DNA from: Streptomyces daqingensis
GTDB lineage: Bacteria; Actinomycetota; Actinomycetes; Streptomycetales; Streptomycetaceae
NCBI RefSeq assembly: GCF_014645895.1
Contig: NZ_BMMP01000026.1
Location: 1-64,000 of the forward strand
Reading direction: 5' to 3'
DNA: 64,000 nt
A model generated the notes under the pieces. It was not told the origin of the DNA. It was given only the letters and a program-made list of their open reading frames with translations, and did not search any database. Below are positions 7,906 to 15,930 of the stretch, in pieces (the first letter of the stretch is position 1; each line of letters opens with the position of its first letter). The position numbers were made by a program, and so were the translations under genes.

Positions 7906-8325
7906 GTGCCGCTCTCTGAGCACGAGCAGCGCATGCTCGAGCAGATGGAGCGAGCGCTGTACGCCGAAGATCCCAAGTTCGCGACAGCGCTCGAGGGAAG
8001 TGAGCTGCGCAGGTACACCCGCAGGCGGGTCTACCAAGCCGTCGCAGGCTTTCTGGTGGGCATCGCGCTGCTCATGGCCGGTATGGTCGCGCAGCAGATC
8101 TGGATCAGCGTCGTCGGTTTCCTCGTCATGCTCGGCTGCGCCGTGCTCGCGGTGACCGGTTGGCGCAAAGCCCCCAAGAACGGCGAGCAGCAGGAGCAGG
8201 GAGCTGCCCAGGGCAGCAGAGGAGGCAGCAGCGGGGCCCCCACCCGCCGTCAGCCACGCGCCCGGCGTTCGATGATGAACCGTATCGAGGAGCGGTGGCA
8301 GCGCCGCCGCGACGAAGGCCAGTAG
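7906..8325 (+). CDS. DUF3040 small membrane protein
   Basis: This 139-aa protein begins with the DUF3040 signature: PLSEHEQRMLEQMERALYAE then DPKFATAL. Two adjacent transmembrane helices follow (about residues 44-64 and 67-85), then a hydrophilic, Gln/Arg-rich tail. The GTG start at 7906 has AGGAGG upstream. The family is widespread in Actinobacteria and uncharacterised. The gene is monocistronic: a 290-bp gap (7616-7905), in which I see no other gene, lies before it, and a strong bidirectional hairpin lies after it. Confidence 0.92.
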   Translation: MPLSEHEQRMLEQMERALYAEDPKFATALEGSELRRYTRRRVYQAVAGFLVGIALLMAGMVAQQIWISVVGFLVMLGCAVLAVTGWRKAPKNGEQQEQGAAQGSRGGSSGAPTRRQPRARRSMMNRIEERWQRRRDEGQ

Positions 8326-8387
8326 CCCCTGGGGCACACGGCCGGTGAGCCGGCGAGTACAGCGCCGAAAGCGACGTCCTCCTACGT

Positions 8388-8442
8388 GACATGGCTGTGG
8401 GGCTTCCTTCCGTACCGCGGAAGGAAGCCCCACAGCCATGTC
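8388..8442. terminator. Perfect 25-bp bidirectional terminator hairpin
   Basis: Arms 8388-8412 and 8418-8442 are fully complementary over 25 bp around a 5-nt loop. The hairpin lies between the convergent DUF3040 (+) and transglutaminase (-) genes and can serve both strands. In the 350-bp gap 8326-8675 the remaining 230 bp is GC-rich with no supported gene. Confidence 0.85.
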
Positions 8443-8675
8443 GTGATGCCGGACTGCCGCTGCTGACGGGCGGACCGTACAGGCGCGCGGCCGGGTCCCT
8501 CGGGGTCGGCCCCGGCCCAGCCGAGGGCCCAGATCGGCCACCCCCGAGGATCCCAGCCCCAAGCCGCAGCGGCCCGATCGGCCCCGGCCCCCGCCCGGCA
8601 GCCCCCGCGGGTCGCCGCCGAGGGCGCGGACCGGGGCAGGCGCCGGGACAGGGGCTCGAAGAGGAGCCGGCCGGC

Positions 8676-11069
8676 CTACTTGGCGAAGCGCACGCGCAGG
8701 GCCGCCGTCCACCGCTCACGCATCCGCGTCAGCCGCCCCGTCACCCGCCATATCACCCGAATGGACGAGGGCGGCAGCAGCAGTGCGCGGATCCGCAGGC
8801 CGCGGGGGGCGGCCTCCCGCAGCGCCCGGCTCACCTCGAGCACGTCCGCACGCACCTCCGCCCCTTCCTGCGGCCCGGGCGCGTACAGCACCCGTTCCAC
8901 GACGAGGGCCACCCGGTACGCGGCCTCCGCCGCTTCCTGCTCCAGGTCGCCGATGCGGGCGATGCGCTCCGCCGCCTTCCTCGGAGTCGCCGAGTCCTCC
9001 GGCACCGCCCCGTAGTCCCAGCCGGTGTCGACGAGTTCACGCCAGGCCGCGAGGACGGCGTCCCCCGGATCGGCTCCGGGGGCGGCACGGGCGGGCAGCC
9101 TCCGCGCCCGCAGGCGTCTGCGCCACAGCATCGGCAGCAGAGGCACACCCACCGCGAGCAGCACCAGCGCGGCCACCCCCGCCGCTCTGCCGACCGGGGC
9201 ACCGTCGTCCGTGCCGCCGCTGTCCGGGGGCGGGGCGGCCTGGCCGCACTCGGGGTCGAGCCGCTTCTCCTCCGCAGTGCACTCGTCCGACTCGGACGGC
9301 GTGGGGGTCGGCTCCGCGCTCTGACCGCGGTCGGGCAGCTGCTCGGCGGGGTTCTCGCTCGGGTCGGGGGTGTCCGGCTGCGCGTATGCCGGCGGGGTGC
9401 CCCGCGTCGGGGTCGGCTCGAAACGGGTCCAGCCCACTCCCTCGAAGTACAGCTCCGGCCAGGCGTGCGCGTCCTTCAGCCCGACCGCCATCTGCCCGTT
9501 CGCCCCGGCGGTCCCCGGGGTGAAGCCGACGGCGACGCGGGCGGGGATCCCGAGGGTGCGTGCCATCGCCGCCATCGAGAAGGAGAAGTGGACGCAGAAA
9601 CCCTCCTTCGACTTCAGGAAGTTGGCGATCGCGGCCGACCCGCTGCCGGCTTTGGCCTGGGTGTCGTAGGTGAAGCCGCCCTCGGACGCGAACCAGTCCT
9701 GGAGGCGCACCGCCCGCTCGTAGGCGTTCGTCGCGCCGCTCGTGATGCGCAGGGCGGTGCTGCGTACGACCGTCGGCAGCGACTCGGGGACCTTGGTGTA
9801 CTCCTCTGCGACCGGCTCCGGGGGGTCTGCCGCCCGCCGCAGCTGCCGCTCGGTCGGCTGCACCATCATGCTCTCGACCACGTAGCGCGCTCCGCGGGTC
9901 GTCTCCCCGCGGTCGCCGACGAGCGTGCGGCCCTCCGGTTCGAAGCGCCACGACCCGCCGATGTTCACGCGGCTCGCCGGATAGGGCATGGGCAGCCACG
10001 TCTGCGCGTACCAGTCGGCCGCCACGACAGTGCTGCGGACCCGCTCCGTGGCCACGTCGGGGGAGAGACCCGGGGGCGACGGCAGCGGATCGGGTACCGC
10101 GTCTATGCGGCGTTCCGAAGGCTTCCAGGAAGCGCCGTTGAACTGGTCCAGAGCGACGATCCGCATATACATGTCCTGCGTGTCGCGCGTGCTGGTCGTG
10201 TACGTCAGCGCCGTGCGGTCCTCGGGCTGGTTGAGGCTGTCCTGCAGCGCCACCAGGGGGTTCACCGCCGAGATCGTGCCGCCGTTCTCGCCGACCCCGC
10301 CGCTGCCGTTGCGGGCGGCGTCCAGCAGCCCGCTGCCCATCGACGGGAGCACCGCCGGGACGATGAGCGCGAGGCCGAGGCTGAGGGCGCCGATCCGGCG
10401 GCCCGTCCGTACGGGCGCGACCGCCGGGCCGTCGACCGACCCGGGCTGCGCAGGCGGAGCGCCGGGGCGTCCCCGGTCGGTGAAGACCAGCCCCCACTGG
10501 GAGAGCCGCTCGCGTCCCTCCGCGAGCAGCAGCAGCAGGTAGCCGCCGGCTGCGCAGAGGAACCACGGCCAGGCCGCGCCGTCCCGCGCCAGCCCGGCCG
10601 CGACGGAGTACAGCGCCAGCAGCGGCAATCCGGCCGGAGCGGCGCTGCGGAACGTCACCGCCATCGCGTCGACGAGCAGGCCGATCACGAGGACGCCGCC
10701 GACGAGCATGAGGCGTATGCCGTCCGTCACCGGCGCCGGTATGGCGTACCGGCCGACGTCGTGGCCGCCCTGGCTCAGCAGGCGCTGGAACTCCTCCAGG
10801 GCCGCGGGCCCGGGGATCATCCCGGCGAGCGCCTCGTCGCGGGCGAAGAAAAGCGTCAGCATCAGCAGCGACACCAGCACCTGCACCGCCACGGTCAGCG
10901 CACGTGCCAGCGGGACGCGGCGGGCGGCGGCGCCCACGAGTGTCTGTCCCCCCAGCAGCAGCGCGGCCTGCAGCAGCCACGTGGCCGGGTCCACCAGCGG
11001 CAGCAGCGCGCAGGCCGCTGCCAGCGTGGCCAGCGCCGCGCAGAGGGCGAGCCGTCCGCGTCCGCTCAT
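8676..11069 (-). CDS. TgpA-like transglutaminase membrane protein (DUF3488)
   Basis: This 797-aa protein has about six N-terminal transmembrane helices (residues 1-210), then an extracytoplasmic transglutaminase-like domain with catalytic Cys492 (EGFCVHFSFSMA) and His535 (DAHAWPELYF), a Pro/Thr/Asp-rich linker, one more helix (about 630-650) and a C-terminal DUF4129-like tail beginning AWRELVDTGWDYG. This is the TgpA/DUF3488 architecture. ATG 11069 overlaps the stop of the DUF58 gene as ATGA, so the two are translationally coupled. MoxR-DUF58-transglutaminase operons are common in Actinobacteria and are thought to act in envelope protein assembly or processing; the substrate is unknown. Confidence 0.93.
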   Translation of the reverse strand: MSGRGRLALCAALATLAAACALLPLVDPATWLLQAALLLGGQTLVGAAARRVPLARALTVAVQVLVSLLMLTLFFARDEALAGMIPGPAALEEFQRLLSQGGHDVGRYAIPAPVTDGIRLMLVGGVLVIGLLVDAMAVTFRSAAPAGLPLLALYSVAAGLARDGAAWPWFLCAAGGYLLLLLAEGRERLSQWGLVFTDRGRPGAPPAQPGSVDGPAVAPVRTGRRIGALSLGLALIVPAVLPSMGSGLLDAARNGSGGVGENGGTISAVNPLVALQDSLNQPEDRTALTYTTSTRDTQDMYMRIVALDQFNGASWKPSERRIDAVPDPLPSPPGLSPDVATERVRSTVVAADWYAQTWLPMPYPASRVNIGGSWRFEPEGRTLVGDRGETTRGARYVVESMMVQPTERQLRRAADPPEPVAEEYTKVPESLPTVVRSTALRITSGATNAYERAVRLQDWFASEGGFTYDTQAKAGSGSAAIANFLKSKEGFCVHFSFSMAAMARTLGIPARVAVGFTPGTAGANGQMAVGLKDAHAWPELYFEGVGWTRFEPTPTRGTPPAYAQPDTPDPSENPAEQLPDRGQSAEPTPTPSESDECTAEEKRLDPECGQAAPPPDSGGTDDGAPVGRAAGVAALVLLAVGVPLLPMLWRRRLRARRLPARAAPGADPGDAVLAAWRELVDTGWDYGAVPEDSATPRKAAERIARIGDLEQEAAEAAYRVALVVERVLYAPGPQEGAEVRADVLEVSRALREAAPRGLRIRALLLPPSSIRVIWRVTGRLTRMRERWTAALRVRFAK

Positions 11070-12559
11070 CGCTCCAGCCCCTTCACCGTCGAGTTGTCGG
11101 CCTCCTGCCACAGGGCGGACATGGCGATGCCGGGGCCGCCGCGCAGCGCCGTCCAGCCCGACTCGCGCAGCACGCGCAGTGCGGGCTCCCCGCCCTCCTC
11201 GGGACGCGGCGGCGGTGCCGTCGCGTCACCGGTGTACGGCGTTCCGCCCCCTGGTCCGCCCGGCGGGCCGACGGTCCCTTCAGGGGCGTGGCCGGCGTCT
11301 TCCCCGTCCCAGGCGGGCTGCGCGGTGAAGGCGACCGCCCTGCTCGTGCGCTGCCGCATCCGGCCCACCGTGAGCGCCTGCTCCTCGTCGAGATCGCCGA
11401 GGAAGGCGACGAGCAGCCCCTCCTGGCCGCCGGTGCCGCCGCGCAGGATGTCGTAGGCGTACGACATCCCCGGCTCGGCGGAGTGCTCCACCAGCGCGAG
11501 GGTGTCCAGCAGCAGTCCGGCCGTGTCGGAGGAGTCACCGGCGAAGCCGACGCCCTCGGGGCCGGGCACCATCGTGCCGGTGTCGGTCAGCAGCCGCACC
11601 GCGTAGCCCTTCTCCAGCAGATGCAGGCAGACGGACGCGGCACCGGACACCGCCCACTCGAACGGCGAGTCGGGGCCGGTGCCCGTGTAGGCGTCGCGGC
11701 GCGTGTCCAGCAGCACCGTGCAGCGCGCCTTCTGCGGCTGCTCCTCGCGCCGCACCATCAGCTCGCCGTAGCGGGCGGTCGAACGCCAGTGGACGCGGCG
11801 CAGGTCGTCGCCGTGGCGGTAGCCCCGCGGGATGACGTCGTCCTCGCCGGCGAGCGCCAGCGACCTCTGCCGTCCGTCGCCGTAGCCGGTCGTGTCGCCC
11901 GACATCCGCACCGACGGCAGCGCCTCGACCTGCGGCACCACCGTGAGCGTGTCGAACGTGCTGAAGGAACGGGTGAGTTCGCACAGCCCGAACGGGTCGG
12001 TCAGCCGGAGCTGCATGGGCCCGAGGGGGTAGCTGCCGCGCATGTCGGACCTCACCCGGTACGAGACCTCCCGCTGCCCGCCCGGCTCCAGGCGGTCCAG
12101 TACGAATCGGGGCCTGGGCCCCAGCACGTAGGGCACCCGGTCCTGGAGCATCAGCAGCCCCGTCGGCAGGCGGGAGACGTTGTCGACGCGCAGATGCACC
12201 CGTGCCTCCGAACGGGCCGGCACGCGCGCGGGGGAGAGCCTGCGGGACCCGGCCACGCGGTAGCGCGTGCGGTAGAGGACGAGCACGCAGACCAGGGGCA
12301 GCGCCATCAGCAGCATGCCCACGCGCAGCAGGTCCGCCTGCCCGAGCAGGTAGGCGCAGACGGCTGCCGCCACGCCCGCCGCGAGGAACGACCGGCCACG
12401 TGTCGTCAGCCCGGCGAGGGCGGTGCGCAGCTGCCCGCGCTGCCTCTCGTCCTGGCCGGGCACGGTCCCGTCGTCCGGAGGCTCCTCGCCGCGGCGCACC
12501 CTGCTCCGGCCGCGCCCTCGACGGGCGGCGTCCGCTCCGGCAGCCGCACGCTCCGACAT
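11066..12559 (-). CDS. DUF58 protein
   Basis: This 497-aa protein has a charged N-terminus, two transmembrane helices (about residues 52-95, ending in ALPLVCVLVLYRTRY), a beta-rich region with a DPFGL motif, and the DUF58 signature AGEDDVIPRGYRHGDDLRRV followed by HWRSTARYGELMVRREE. The C-terminal part resembles a von Willebrand A-type fold (VLLDTRRDAY). It lies in the middle of the MoxR-DUF58-transglutaminase operon, with a 1-nt TGATG overlap to the MoxR gene upstream and an ATGA overlap downstream. It presumably anchors the complex and is remodelled by the MoxR ATPase. Confidence 0.93.
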   Translation of the reverse strand: MSERAAAGADAARRGRGRSRVRRGEEPPDDGTVPGQDERQRGQLRTALAGLTTRGRSFLAAGVAAAVCAYLLGQADLLRVGMLLMALPLVCVLVLYRTRYRVAGSRRLSPARVPARSEARVHLRVDNVSRLPTGLLMLQDRVPYVLGPRPRFVLDRLEPGGQREVSYRVRSDMRGSYPLGPMQLRLTDPFGLCELTRSFSTFDTLTVVPQVEALPSVRMSGDTTGYGDGRQRSLALAGEDDVIPRGYRHGDDLRRVHWRSTARYGELMVRREEQPQKARCTVLLDTRRDAYTGTGPDSPFEWAVSGAASVCLHLLEKGYAVRLLTDTGTMVPGPEGVGFAGDSSDTAGLLLDTLALVEHSAEPGMSYAYDILRGGTGGQEGLLVAFLGDLDEEQALTVGRMRQRTSRAVAFTAQPAWDGEDAGHAPEGTVGPPGGPGGGTPYTGDATAPPPRPEEGGEPALRVLRESGWTALRGGPGIAMSALWQEADNSTVKGLER

Positions 12560-13590
12560 CAGTAGCCTCGCGGCGGCTGCTGTCCGTAGCCGTCGGGGGG
12601 CGGCGCGACGTTCGCGCCCCCCTGCGTGGCGCTCGGTACGGGCACGCGGTGCAGGATCTCGCCGACCACCTGCTCTGCCGTACGTCTGCTCAACTGCGCC
12701 TGCGCGGTGGGCAGCAGCCGGTGCGCGAGCACGGGGACGGCCAGCGCCTGCACGTCGTCCGGCAGTACGAAGTCACGGCCGGCCAGGGCCGCACCGGCGC
12801 GGGCGGCGCGCAGCAGGTGCAGCGTGGCGCGCGGCGAGGCGCCGAGCCGCAGGTCCTGGTGCGTGCGCGTCGCCGCGACCAGGTCCACGGCGTAGCGGCG
12901 CACCGGATCGGCGACGTGGACACCGCGCACCGCTTCGATCAGCTTGCTGATCTCGTGGGCGTGCGCCACCGGCTGGAGGTCTTCCAGCGGTGAGGCGCCG
13001 CCGTGCACGTCGAGCATCTCCAGTTCGGCCGCCGGGCTGGGGTAGCCGATGGAGACCCGCGCCATGAACCGGTCGCGCTGAGCTTCGGGCAGGGGGTAGG
13101 TGCCCTCCATCTCGACCGGGTTCTGCGTCGCCACCACCATGAAGGGCGCGGGTAGTTCGTACGTGTGGCCGTCGATCGTCACATGGCGCTCCTCCATCGA
13201 CTCCAGCAGCGCGGACTGGGTCTTGGGGGAGGCGCGGTTGATCTCGTCACCGATCACGATCTGCGCGAAGATCGCACCGGGTTTGAACTCGAAGTCCTGG
13301 CGCTGCTGGTCGTAGATGCTCACGCCCGTGATGTCGGACGGCAGCAGGTCCGGCGTGAACTGGATGCGCCGCACAGAACAGTCCACGGACCGGGCGAGCG
13401 CCTTGGCCAGCATGGTCTTCCCCACGCCCGGAACGTCCTCGATCAGCAGATGCCCCTCAGCGATGAGCACGGTCAACGAGAGCCGCACGACCTCGGGTTT
13501 CCCCTCGATCACCGACTCCATCGAGCGGCGCACCCGATCCGCCGTGCTGCTCAGATCGCTGAGGTCCGCTCGCTCGTCATACGTCGTCAC
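12559..13590 (-). CDS. MoxR-family AAA+ ATPase
   Basis: This 343-aa MoxR ATPase has Walker A EDVPGVGKTMLAKALA, Walker B IVIGDEINRASPKTQ, sensor 1 MVVATQNPVEMEGTYPLPEA with the arginine-finger region QRDRFMARV, and a C-terminal lid domain. GTG 13590 has GAGGAG five bases upstream and gives the usual family N-terminus (TTYDERADL); ATG 13620 is the alternative, with a weaker ribosome site. MoxR proteins act as chaperones that insert cofactors or activate VWA/DUF58 partners, which fits the two coupled downstream genes. The last 25 residues are Gly/Pro-rich. Confidence 0.95.
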   Translation of the reverse strand: MTTYDERADLSDLSSTADRVRRSMESVIEGKPEVVRLSLTVLIAEGHLLIEDVPGVGKTMLAKALARSVDCSVRRIQFTPDLLPSDITGVSIYDQQRQDFEFKPGAIFAQIVIGDEINRASPKTQSALLESMEERHVTIDGHTYELPAPFMVVATQNPVEMEGTYPLPEAQRDRFMARVSIGYPSPAAELEMLDVHGGASPLEDLQPVAHAHEISKLIEAVRGVHVADPVRRYAVDLVAATRTHQDLRLGASPRATLHLLRAARAGAALAGRDFVLPDDVQALAVPVLAHRLLPTAQAQLSRRTAEQVVGEILHRVPVPSATQGGANVAPPPDGYGQQPPRGY

Positions 13591-13663
13591 CGGCACTCCT
13601 CGGCCATCCCCGTCGCTCATCTGCTGCTCGTACACGCATTCTTCACGCCGGCGGCGCCCCGCG

Positions 13664-14239
13664 TCACCGTTCCCGGGGGATCTCTGGGTCGATCTCGCGG
13701 AGCAGACCGGTCTTCACGTCGAAGACGAAACCGCGTACGTCGTCCTTGTGCAGCAGGAACGGCGAGGTCCGCACCCGCTGCATGGACTGCCGCACGTCCT
13801 GGTCGAGATCCTGGAACGCCTCGACGGCCCAGGACGGCCGCTGGCCCACTTCCAGTTCCAGCTCGTGCCGGAAGTCTTCCGTCAGGTTGAGCATTCCGCA
13901 GCCGGTGTGGTGTATCAGCACGACGGTGCGGGTGCCCAGAGCGCGCTGGCTGATCGTCAGGGAGCGGATGATGTCGTCGGTGACGACTCCGCCCGCGTTC
14001 CGGATCGTGTGGCAGTCACCGAGTTCGAGCCCCAGGGCCTCGTGCAGGTCGATACGGGCGTCCATGCATGCGACCACGGCGACGTTGAGCACCGGACGGG
14101 CGTCCATGCCGGGGTCGGTGAAGTCCTCGGCATAGTGGGCGTTGGCCTCGACGAGGCGGTCCGTCACCGTCCCGGCGCCGTTCCTGCTGTCAAGGGCGGA
14201 TTCTGAGGATGGCGGAGATTTCCGCTGGTAGGTCGACAT
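13664..14239 (-). CDS. Beta-class carbonic anhydrase
   Basis: This 191-aa protein carries the zinc and active-site signatures of compact beta-carbonic anhydrases: C58-M-D60-A-R62 and H111-T-G-C114 in LIHHTGCGM, with NAGGVVTDDIIRSL between them. It would interconvert CO2 and bicarbonate in the cytosol. Start ATG 14239 is the only in-frame start that leaves the fold intact; no clear ribosome site precedes it. It is divergent from the dcw cluster. The 73-bp gap to moxR suggests separate transcription. Confidence 0.92.
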   Translation of the reverse strand: MSTYQRKSPPSSESALDSRNGAGTVTDRLVEANAHYAEDFTDPGMDARPVLNVAVVACMDARIDLHEALGLELGDCHTIRNAGGVVTDDIIRSLTISQRALGTRTVVLIHHTGCGMLNLTEDFRHELELEVGQRPSWAVEAFQDLDQDVRQSMQRVRTSPFLLHKDDVRGFVFDVKTGLLREIDPEIPRER

Positions 14240-14364
14240 GGGGACGACGTTAGACGGGCTCGGCCCGTATGGCTTCATCCGGGTGAGGACGAATCGGTCG
14301 GACGGCCGTTCTGTGAGGCACCCCACAGGCCGCGGGGCGCCTTCCCAACGCGCCTGCGCGCTTG

Positions 14365-14407
14365 TTGACCGAAGGGACGAGTGGACTAAAGTGGCGCGAA
14401 GTGGGAG
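14365..14407 (+). promoter_or_regulatory. dcw promoter overlapped by three MraZ-box-like repeats
   Basis: TTGACC (14365-14370) and TAAAGT (14387-14392) with 16-nt spacing form a credible housekeeping promoter for rsmH and the genes after it. GTGG occurs at 14381, 14391 and 14401, exactly 10 bp apart, each preceded by A (contexts cgaGTGG, aaaGTGG, gaaGTGG). Known MraZ operators upstream of dcw clusters are direct GTGG/TGGG-containing repeats with 10-bp period. The -10 lies inside the array, as expected for repression. The gap 14240-14566 is too short for mraZ and holds no other gene. Confidence 0.7.
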
Positions 14408-14566
14408 GCGAGACGCTCCCGGGAGCTGAATTCCCCGCGTGCGCTGGGCGTACGTGCGGCTCGGCCTCCTCCCGCTCCGGCCTCCGGACCCCTCTTCCCC
14501 GGTACCGCGGGCCACTTCCCCTTCGAGCGGGTGGGGACCAAGCAGCACGTGGGCAGGAAAGGGCGC

Positions 14567-15562
14567 ATGACGACCGAGGAACAGCCCACCAACGAGGAAT
14601 CCGCAGTCCGGGAACGCCACAATCCGGTGATGCTGCGGCGGTGTCTCGACCTGCTCGCCCCCGCGCTCGCGGAGCCCGGCGCGACGGTCGTCGACTGCAC
14701 CCTGGGCCTCGGCGGCCACAGCGAGGCACTGCTGGGCACCTTCCCCGCCGCCCGCCTCATCGGCCTGGACCGCGACCAGGCGGCGCTGCGGCTCGCGGGT
14801 GAACGGCTCGCCCCCTACGCGGACCGGGCCACCCTCGTGCACGCCGTGTACGACGAGCTGCCCGAGGTCCTCGAGCGCCTCGGCGTGCCGCGCGTCCAGG
14901 GCGTCCTGTTCGACCTCGGCGTCTCCTCGATGCAGCTGGACGAGCCCGAGCGCGGCTTCGCCTACGCCCAGGACGCCCCCCTCGACATGCGCATGGACCA
15001 GACGCGGGGCCGCAGCGCGGCCGACGTGCTCAACACCTACCCGCCGGGCGAACTCGTCCGGCTGCTGCGCGTGTACGGCGAGGAGAAGCAGGCCAAGCGC
15101 ATCGTCGAGGCAGTCGTGCGGGAGCGCGCCGAGCGGCCCCTGACGAGCAGCGCGAGGCTCGTCGAACTGATCCGCGACGCCCTGCCGCAGGCGGCCAAGC
15201 GCACCGGCGGCAACCCGGCGAAGCGCACCTTCCAGGCGCTGCGGATCGAGGTGAACGGCGAGCTCGAATCGCTGGAGCGCGCGATTCCGGCCGCTGTGGG
15301 GGCGCTTGCCGTGGGAGGACGCATCGCCGTGCTGTCGTACCACTCGCTGGAAGACCGGTTGGTCAAGCGGGTGTTGACGGCGGGAGCCACCACCACCGCG
15401 CCGCCCGGACTGCCCGTCGTGCCGGAGCAGTACCAGCCGCGGCTCAAGCTGCTGACCCGCGGTGCCGAACTCCCCACCGAGGACGAGATCGCCGAGAACC
15501 GCCGCGCCGCACCCGCCCGGCTGCGGGGCGCCGAGCGCATCAGGGAGGAGCACACGGCATGA
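14567..15562 (+). CDS. rsmH: 16S rRNA (cytosine(1402)-N4)-methyltransferase
   Basis: This 331-aa enzyme (MraW) methylates N4 of C1402 in the ribosomal P site using SAM. It shows the family N-terminus HNPVMLRRCLDLLAP, motif I VVDCTLGLGGHSEALL, GLDRDQAALRLA, the FDLGVSSMQLDEPERGF segment and MRMDQTRGRSAADVLN. ATG 14567 follows AGGAAAGG; a GTG at 14531 is rejected for lack of a ribosome site. It is the first gene of the dcw cluster, behind the MraZ-box-like promoter. Its stop overlaps the ftsL start as ATGA. Confidence 0.97.
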   Translation: MTTEEQPTNEESAVRERHNPVMLRRCLDLLAPALAEPGATVVDCTLGLGGHSEALLGTFPAARLIGLDRDQAALRLAGERLAPYADRATLVHAVYDELPEVLERLGVPRVQGVLFDLGVSSMQLDEPERGFAYAQDAPLDMRMDQTRGRSAADVLNTYPPGELVRLLRVYGEEKQAKRIVEAVVRERAERPLTSSARLVELIRDALPQAAKRTGGNPAKRTFQALRIEVNGELESLERAIPAAVGALAVGGRIAVLSYHSLEDRLVKRVLTAGATTTAPPGLPVVPEQYQPRLKLLTRGAELPTEDEIAENRRAAPARLRGAERIREEHTA

Positions 15563-15930
15563 GTGCACAGCGGCTGTCCCGGCTCGCCCGGCTCGTACCG
15601 GCCGGAGCGAGCGCGGCCCGTACCCCGTTCGTGCTGCTGGTCGTCGTGATACTGGGCGCCGGCCTGCTGGGCCTGCTGCTGCTGAACGCCGCCGTGAACC
15701 AGGGGTCCTTCCGGCTGAGCAAGCTGGAGAAGCAGACGGGCGAACTGACCGACGAGCAGCAGGCGCTGCAGCAGGAGGTCGACTCCTACTCGGCGCCGGG
15801 GGCGCTGGAGAAGCGCGCCCGCGACCTCGGCCTCGTGCCCGGCGGCACTCCCGCCTTCCTCATGCCGGACGGCACGGTCAAGGGCAAGCCGGAGAAGGCC
15901 ACCGGCGACCCGAAGCAGGAGGAGCGGTGA
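15559..15930 (+). CDS. ftsL: Cell division protein FtsL
   Basis: This 123-aa single-pass protein has a basic cytoplasmic start (residues 1-22), a transmembrane helix (about 23-44, TPFVLLVVVILGAGLLGLLL) and a periplasm-side leucine-zipper-like coiled coil (about 48-80, LEKQTGELTDEQQALQQEV). It ends in the DivIC/FtsL-type motif RARDLGLVPG. It would form the FtsQ-FtsL-FtsB subcomplex of the divisome. Assignment rests on topology and position, because FtsL sequences are poorly conserved. It is coupled to rsmH (ATGA) and to ftsI (GTGA). Confidence 0.9.
   Translation: MSAQRLSRLARLVPAGASAARTPFVLLVVVILGAGLLGLLLLNAAVNQGSFRLSKLEKQTGELTDEQQALQQEVDSYSAPGALEKRARDLGLVPGGTPAFLMPDGTVKGKPEKATGDPKQEER

Noticed and set aside
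7581..7919. Open frame in the gap before the DUF3040 gene
   Set aside because: It has no ribosome site or domain and overlaps two better genes.
8391..11456. 1021-codon plus-strand open frame opposite the transglutaminase
   Set aside because: Composition is Arg/Gln/Pro-rich shadow sequence and the minus strand encodes a clear TgpA-like protein with catalytic residues.
14240..15568. Minus-strand reading frame continuous with the carbonic anhydrase into rsmH
   Set aside because: The enzyme fold starts at ATG 14239; upstream residues are antisense of rsmH and ftsL.
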